NCBI GenBank assembly: GCA_959347315.1
Contig: OY365807.1
Coordinates: forward strand, 35,945,072-36,009,071
Direction: 5' to 3'
DNA from: Bimastos eiseni
Taxonomy: Eukaryota > Annelida > Clitellata > Crassiclitellata > Lumbricidae
Length of the DNA: 64,000 bases
Numbering within the stretch: the stretch's first letter is position 1; every line of letters starts with the position of its first letter. A model generated the notes under the pieces. It saw only the letters and a program-made list of their open reading frames with translations. It had not been told where the DNA came from and made no database searches. A program made the position numbers and the translations under genes. Below are positions 59,001-64,000 of this stretch, one piece after another.

Positions 59001-60255
59001 GTGCTATAGCCCATATGGGTGTCACTTGAACCGTTGGAATGCGTGCTTACTTCCAGCTACTTCGGCTCAACTAACGATCCTCTGGTTTGTTCGATCGAAA
59101 TAGGTTGATGTCATTAAGTTAACTTGGCTGAAGTTATTCATCGACATCTGATGCGACTAACCGCGCTCGTTAAACTCATCGTTCGGTCTTCCCTGCAGGT
59201 CGTACAGGTAATGGCGGCTCTACATGACACCAGGAGTCAGAGTACTCAGGGCCACACCATTTGAGTCGGTGGCACCCCTTGTGGCCCTTCCAACTTTTAG
59301 TCCACTTTCAGTTTAAATTAAACCAGACCTCCATCTGACGCATCTTTCAGGTTTCCCGTTCACTCCGTGGCTTCTTCCTCAGTTGGAAACGTCTAGATTG
59401 TTGATCCGCCACAGCGCACAGGACCGGAAGAATTGAAAATCATTCAGCAATTTCGCTTTTTCCTTTAAAAGAAGATTCTCAAACATGCTTAGAAGTTCTC
59501 AGCTTTGTACGTCAAGGCTTTATGACCCCGGTTCTTTAGCTCTCCTCTTTTGGAACATTCAATAATCTCACATTTTCCAGCACAATTCACAACGAATTCA
59601 CTATCAAACGCTGTTGACTGGCGGAACATGTTTAATGAGGTCGATTCAGAAATAGCGACCTGCTGATCTGTCTTCCTCTTCTACGCTCAATTTCTATATA
59701 CTCTGCCAGTTTTAAACATCTGCAATAAAATATATTTGAGAGTTCAGGAACTTCAGGTATCTCATTTACTTCACAACTAAAATAATTTAAAATGACAATC
59801 AGCAATAATTATTACCTTAGTCACGTCTGTGTGAGAGTCATTCTGTCATACTTTAACGCTTCACTTATTCACGCAGCGTTTGCGCAAACCCCTTACTGCA
59901 TCCGGTGCTGTTGTTGCATCCGTCGTATGCAAATAAGGTTGACCCAAATAATATGCAGCGCACACGTTATTGCATCCGGTGCTCTTTCGTCCGGCGTTTG
60001 TAAATAACATAAAAATGTCCGACCTGTGAGTTTTATAAGGTTCAAATAGTCTGCAACGGGCGTTAATAATACGTTTAAAGAACTTCTTTGAGGTGTATGA
60101 GTTATACATCGTGTAATGTAAGTATAATTGCAGCTATTATGCGGTTGAATCGCCTAGCTACCGCAATCAAAACGCTTTAATGCAGTTGCCTTCAGGCAAA
60201 TTTGCCCTACCACACACTGCCGAGCGAGTTGCCGTTCCAGAAAACCATCCGGATA
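56020..60255. other. Long stretch without recognised genes
   Basis: Open frames around 56244-56549, 56656-56937, 56974-57306 and 58281-58541 have no recognised domains. Segments near 57205-57300 and 59275-59365 share a diverged TTTCAGTTT... and CAGG(C/T) context, suggesting an old repeat. GCATCCGGTGCT occurs twice near 59900 and 59975. Nothing else can be supported. Confidence 0.35.
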
Positions 60256-60256
60256 T

Positions 60257-60352
60257 TGTTTGTATCGCCTGAGGGATTATTTATATATCGGGGGAAAATA
60301 ATAATAACCATATAAATAATAATAATAATAACGCTTAATAATAATAATAATT
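60257..60352 (+). repeat. Retrotransposon 3' tail, copy A, with (TAA)n
   Basis: TGTTTGTATCGCCTGAGG, then GATTATTTATATATCGGGGG, then AAAATAATAATAA. It aligns with tails B and C at 35.4-35.6 kb, and its first 18 bases match 63596-63613 at 17 positions. It stands directly upstream of the retrotransposon, in the same orientation. Confidence 0.75.
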
Positions 60353-60522
60353 TAGCGGACATGGTGGGCGGATAATTTGTAATGTCCGACTATTTAGCAA
60401 AAATACAGCGTAACGAGTAATCGTTTCAACTTATATGTAGCCGTGCATTTGAATTGATGGCCGCTTGCCATGCTTTAAGGCCAGCGACGTCAACGTTGCC
60501 AATGGCAACGATTACTGTTTAA

Positions 60523-63472
60523 ATGGCGGCGCATTTGAAAACAAACCGAATTGAAACTAAGATGAGTCAAAAACCTTGTAAGGGCCAGGGGGTTTGCGGG
60601 GTGTGTTGGTTGTCCTTCAAAACCCATGCCTCAGATGGCACGATGCACCGGCACGGCCCTCGAACCGCCCCTTGTCCAGGTTCCGACCAGCCACCGGCGG
60701 ACGGCCCTTTGAAGCATAATACCACAAGACAGTCGTCTTCTACCACTAGCGTGCAGATCTCTTACTCACGGGAGCTGTCGACGGACGTTGGGTCGATCGC
60801 TTCTCAGCTCTTACATCCTGCTTCACCCGTTCTTCTGATTAAGAGAATTTCAAAAGCAGCAAGGCCATCTTGTGCTGCTCTCCTGGCCGATATAATCCAA
60901 GCAATTGTAAGAGAACCAAATTGCGTTGCAAAATGGTTCGATTTGCTGGCCTTGGGTGGAACTGTACTAGTGAAGCCAAGAAGAGGTGGAGGAAAGCACA
61001 ATATGACCAAGATGATCTTATCCCGCATTACTGAATGGGGACTGCAGGGGCCAGACCAGTCGACTAACGATAAATTGCCATCGACGTCAAGTCGTAAGCT
61101 CAAGTCCGCTAAATGCGACCACGCCAGGTATTTAGCCTCAACAGTTGCAAGCAAGCTGGAGGAAGGCAATTTCAAAGCAGCCATCCGTCTCATCTGCAGC
61201 GAGGATAAGCCGGCGCTGGACACACCTTAAACTCTGGCCGCACTTAAGAAAAAGCACCCGCCTGCGCCAGTGGACAGGAGAACACCGTGTGATCCAGACA
61301 GTTCGGATCGCTTCATCCCGCTTCAAGTGTCTAAAGAAGATGTCGCTGAGGCAATCTTCTCTTTCCCTGCGGGTTCGGCTGGTGGTCCAGATGGCATAAC
61401 TCCACAACACTTAAAGGATCTGATGGCCTATGGAGTAGATGAAAACATCGGGCAACATCTATCTGACCTTGTCAATCTGCTCCTAAAGGGAGGTCTATCC
61501 GAAGAGGTGAATGAGGTCATCTACGGGGCAAACCTTTTAGCCCTGAGCAAGAAGGACGGAGACATAAGACCGATCGCCGTGGGCTACACATGGCGTCGTC
61601 TGGCGGCAAAGTGCGCTAATTCGCATGCGGTAACAAGGCTGTCTCAACTGCTCGCCCCCATTCAGCATGGGGTAGACATTCCAGGAGGCGCTGAGGCAGC
61701 TATCCATGCGACACGTTGTTGGATAACCACAATGCCTGGAAACAGCGTCCTAGTGAAGCTCGACTTCGCCAATGCCTTAAACACTGCGCAGAGATTGTCT
61801 TCTAGAGGCAGTTGCTAGAGAGATCCCAAAGCTCTACCACTTTGCTCACGCTGCCTATTCAAACCGTCCACTGTTGCGCTATGGTTCAAACATAATTCGA
61901 TCCGAAGAAGGAACACAGCAAGGCGATCCTTTGGGACCTCTGGAATTCTGTCTTGTGCTGCAACCGATTCTGATGAAGCTTCAATCGGATCTGCGTATCG
62001 GATATCTGGATGACCTGACATTGGGAGGTAACAAGGAAACAGTGGCCGACGACGTTCAATTAATCGAGCAGGAATCAAAGAATCTGGGATTGTTATTGAA
62101 CCGCAGCAAATGCGAAATCGCGTGTCACAACACCCAGATGCCGAACTATGACCCTGCGTTCCAAGAGTTCACGAGCATAGCCCTCGAGGACATGACCTTG
62201 TTGGGTGCACCTCTGATTCCAGGTCCAGCTGTGAACATGGTTGTTGATTCAAAGGCTAATGACCTCGAGAGGGCAATCGGAAGATTGTCCTTGCTTTATA
62301 CACATGACGCTCTGGTTCTGCTGAGAAACAGTCTATGTGTACCGAAGCTCTTGTACAGTCTGCGCACAGCCGTCTGCGCTGATTGCCTGGGCTTGGCTCG
62401 GTTTGATCAACTGCTGAGAGAAGGACTGTCAACCGTTTTAAATGTGGACCTTGACAATGACCGTTGGCTCCAGGCTCCTTTGCCGGTGAGAGATGGTGGT
62501 CTGGGAGTTCGTTGTGCATCTACGCTGGCACTTTCTGCCTTTCTGGCTTCTGCTGCTAGTACAAGCGAACTCCAGGCATGCATCCTACCAACAGAGTCTG
62601 CTGAGGAACCATATGAACTTGCGAGTTCAGCACTCAACGCTTGGAAGACCCTGACAGATGCAGAACCACCAACAGGAGCAGCGAGTCATCGCCAGAAAGA
62701 ATGGGACCTCCGATTCACAGACAAGGCATGGAAAGGTCTGCTGGAGTCCAATAACAATCCATGTGACCGTGCTCGCCTGCTGGCCTCACGAGCACCTCAT
62801 TCTGGAGACTGGATGCTAGCGCCCCCTGTGACTGCCCTAGGCCTGCGCCTCTCAAACGAGGATTTACAAATGGCAGCCGGGTTGAGGCTAGGAACGACGC
62901 TCTGCGAGCCACATTTTTGTCACCAATGTCAAGAGAGCGTCGACGCAAAAGGGCTCCATGGACTAATTTGTAGAAGAGGCAGCGGAAAACATCAACGACA
63001 TAGCATGTTGAACGATGTCATCTGGAGAGCTCTTGGCAGAGCGAAGATTCCAGCGCAAAAGGAACCTCTCGGCTTGATAAGAGAAGATGGAAAGCGACCG
63101 GACGGCGTCACGCTCATTCCTTGGACACGTGGTCGATGTCTGGCATGGGATGTGACAGTGCCCGATACCTACGCCAAGTCACATCTTGTCGACACATCTA
63201 TCAGAGCTGGCGAAGCAGCCGAACGCGCAGTTAAGCAGAAGAGGGCCAAGTATTCCACCATAACCAACACCCACGACTTCGTAGCCCTCTCCTTGGAATC
63301 CGGCGGCCCTTGGAGCAGTGAAGGACTGCAGTTCATCTCAGAGTTGGGTAGTCGAACGAGTGCTGCAACCCACGATCCAATGGAGACGTCATTTCTGTTC
63401 CAACGTATCTCGGTTGTTCTTCAGCGTGGGAACGCCACCTGCCTCTCCGGGACATTGCCACCACTCACTTAG
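60523..63472 (+). pseudogene. Non-LTR retrotransposon polyprotein with RT and restriction-like endonuclease (broken)
   Basis: About 980 codons, read collinearly. The N-terminus has a zinc-finger-like group (C25-x2-C28, H42-x-H44, then HGPRTAPCPGS). The reverse transcriptase follows: SAGGPDGITPQHL, KKDGDIRPIAVG, motif A LDFANALN (about 61757-61780), motif B QGDPLGPLEF (about 61918-61947) and the catalytic YLDD (about 62000-62012). The C-terminus holds a CCHC knuckle (62902-62972) and an endonuclease core RPDG...WDVTV (63092-63160). That layout is typical of non-LTR elements with a restriction-like endonuclease (R2/R4/CRE/Hero-type clades), which nick target DNA and copy their RNA in place. It is broken by an in-frame TAA at 61228-61230 and a net +1 frameshift near 61795, just after motif A. 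Start chosen at ATG 60523, preceded by an in-frame stop; ATG 60562 is an alternative. Confidence 0.9.
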
Positions 63473-63495
63473 CTCACCCACATGGGCGATAACAG

Positions 63496-63660
63496 CATAA
63501 TATAATAATAATAATAGTAATAATAATAATAATAATAGTAATAATAAGAACAACAATAATAATAATAATGATAATAATAATAATGATGATGATGATGTTT
63601 GTATCACCTGAGGACCCGACGATCAGAGCCACCTAGAGAAAAATAAAGTTAAAATAATAA
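63496..63660 (+). repeat. 3' tail of the retrotransposon, copy D
   Basis: (TAA)n with TAG and GAT interruptions, then TGTTTGTATCACCTGAGG and a more diverged end. More (TAA)n follows at about 63775-63960. Confidence 0.75.
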
Positions 63661-64000
63661 TGAAATAGTAATCATAAAGTCAATAACAATAGCAACAATA
63701 AGCAGTAGATGTAGCAGTCGTTGTAGCAGCAAATGGTTGATGTTTTCATTGTTTTCCACACCACCTGCATTACATTATAATAATAATAACAATAATAATA
63801 ATAATAATAAAATAATAGTAATAAAATAATAATAATAAAATGATGATAATAATAATAGTATCAATAGTTATGCAATAATAATAACAATAATAATTTTAAT
63901 AGAATAATAATAATAATCACAATGATGATAACATTGCTAATACTAATAATTATACGAGACAGAAAGCATTGGACATCACTTTGCAATTCATTTAGTCAAC
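63661..64000. repeat. TAA-rich low-complexity DNA to the window end
   Basis: ATAATAATA with AAC and ATG interruptions from about 63775 to 63955. No gene. Confidence 0.85.

Larger units (their letters stand above)
60353..63660 (+). mobile_element. RLE-type non-LTR retrotransposon, near full length
   Basis: Starts after the (TAA)n of tail copy A and runs through the broken ORF to a 3' region with (TAA)n, then GTATCACCTGAGG and AGAGAAAAATAAAG, again followed by TAA-rich DNA. The 5' boundary is inferred from the end of the (TAA)n and is not exact. The TAA context recalls Dong, an R4-clade element known to insert into TAA repeats, but clade membership has not been tested. Confidence 0.75.

Overview
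The window reads as nuclear DNA of a marine invertebrate. It is AT-rich, sparse in genes, full of simple-sequence and minisatellite arrays, and carries decayed LINEs, a SINE and small hAT-type elements. The palindromic octamer TAGGCCTA occurs at least 15 times by eye, where about one is expected by chance. From memory of echinoderm genomes I favour an echinoderm, but this is inference from repeat style and no species diagnosis is possible. Nothing bacterial, viral or organellar was seen.

Only one host gene can be assembled with confidence. It is a three-exon, plus-strand gene (coding 21402-21453, 22026-22169, 26160-26458; both introns phase 1, GT-AG) for a 164-residue calmodulin-like protein. 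EF loops 1-3 are canonical, loop 4 has Gly instead of Glu at position 12, and the central linker is about ten residues longer than in calmodulin. A second, weaker candidate is a single signal-peptide exon at 45806-45884.

Region by region. 0-5 kb: small inverted-repeat and hAT-like elements, one with a perfect 8-bp target duplication, and a tRNA-derived SINE. 5-20 kb: minisatellites (16-bp, 36/72-bp, 23-bp) with LINE remnants between them. 20-27 kb: the EF-hand gene. 27-35 kb: mostly featureless DNA, one copy of a dispersed ~600-bp repeat and a LINE 3' end. 35-37 kb: truncated minus-strand copies of a retrotransposon with a restriction-like endonuclease. 38-40 kb: a 46-bp minisatellite grown from a dead reverse transcriptase. 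40.6-43 kb: an unexplained mosaic of recurring modules and perfect short stem-loops. 44-53 kb: CCAT/GGAT-type repeats and two more copies of the ~600-bp repeat in inverted orientation. 54.5-55.3 kb: a hAT-type non-autonomous element. 60.5-63.7 kb: a nearly full-length but broken retrotransposon of the same family as the 35-37 kb copies.

The most unusual signals are the stem-loop mosaic at 40.65-42.95 kb, where stems differ in sequence but stay paired, and the recurrent finding of retrotransposon copies beginning in the (TAA)n tail of an older copy. Gene cooperation cannot be discussed beyond this, because only one convincing host gene is present.
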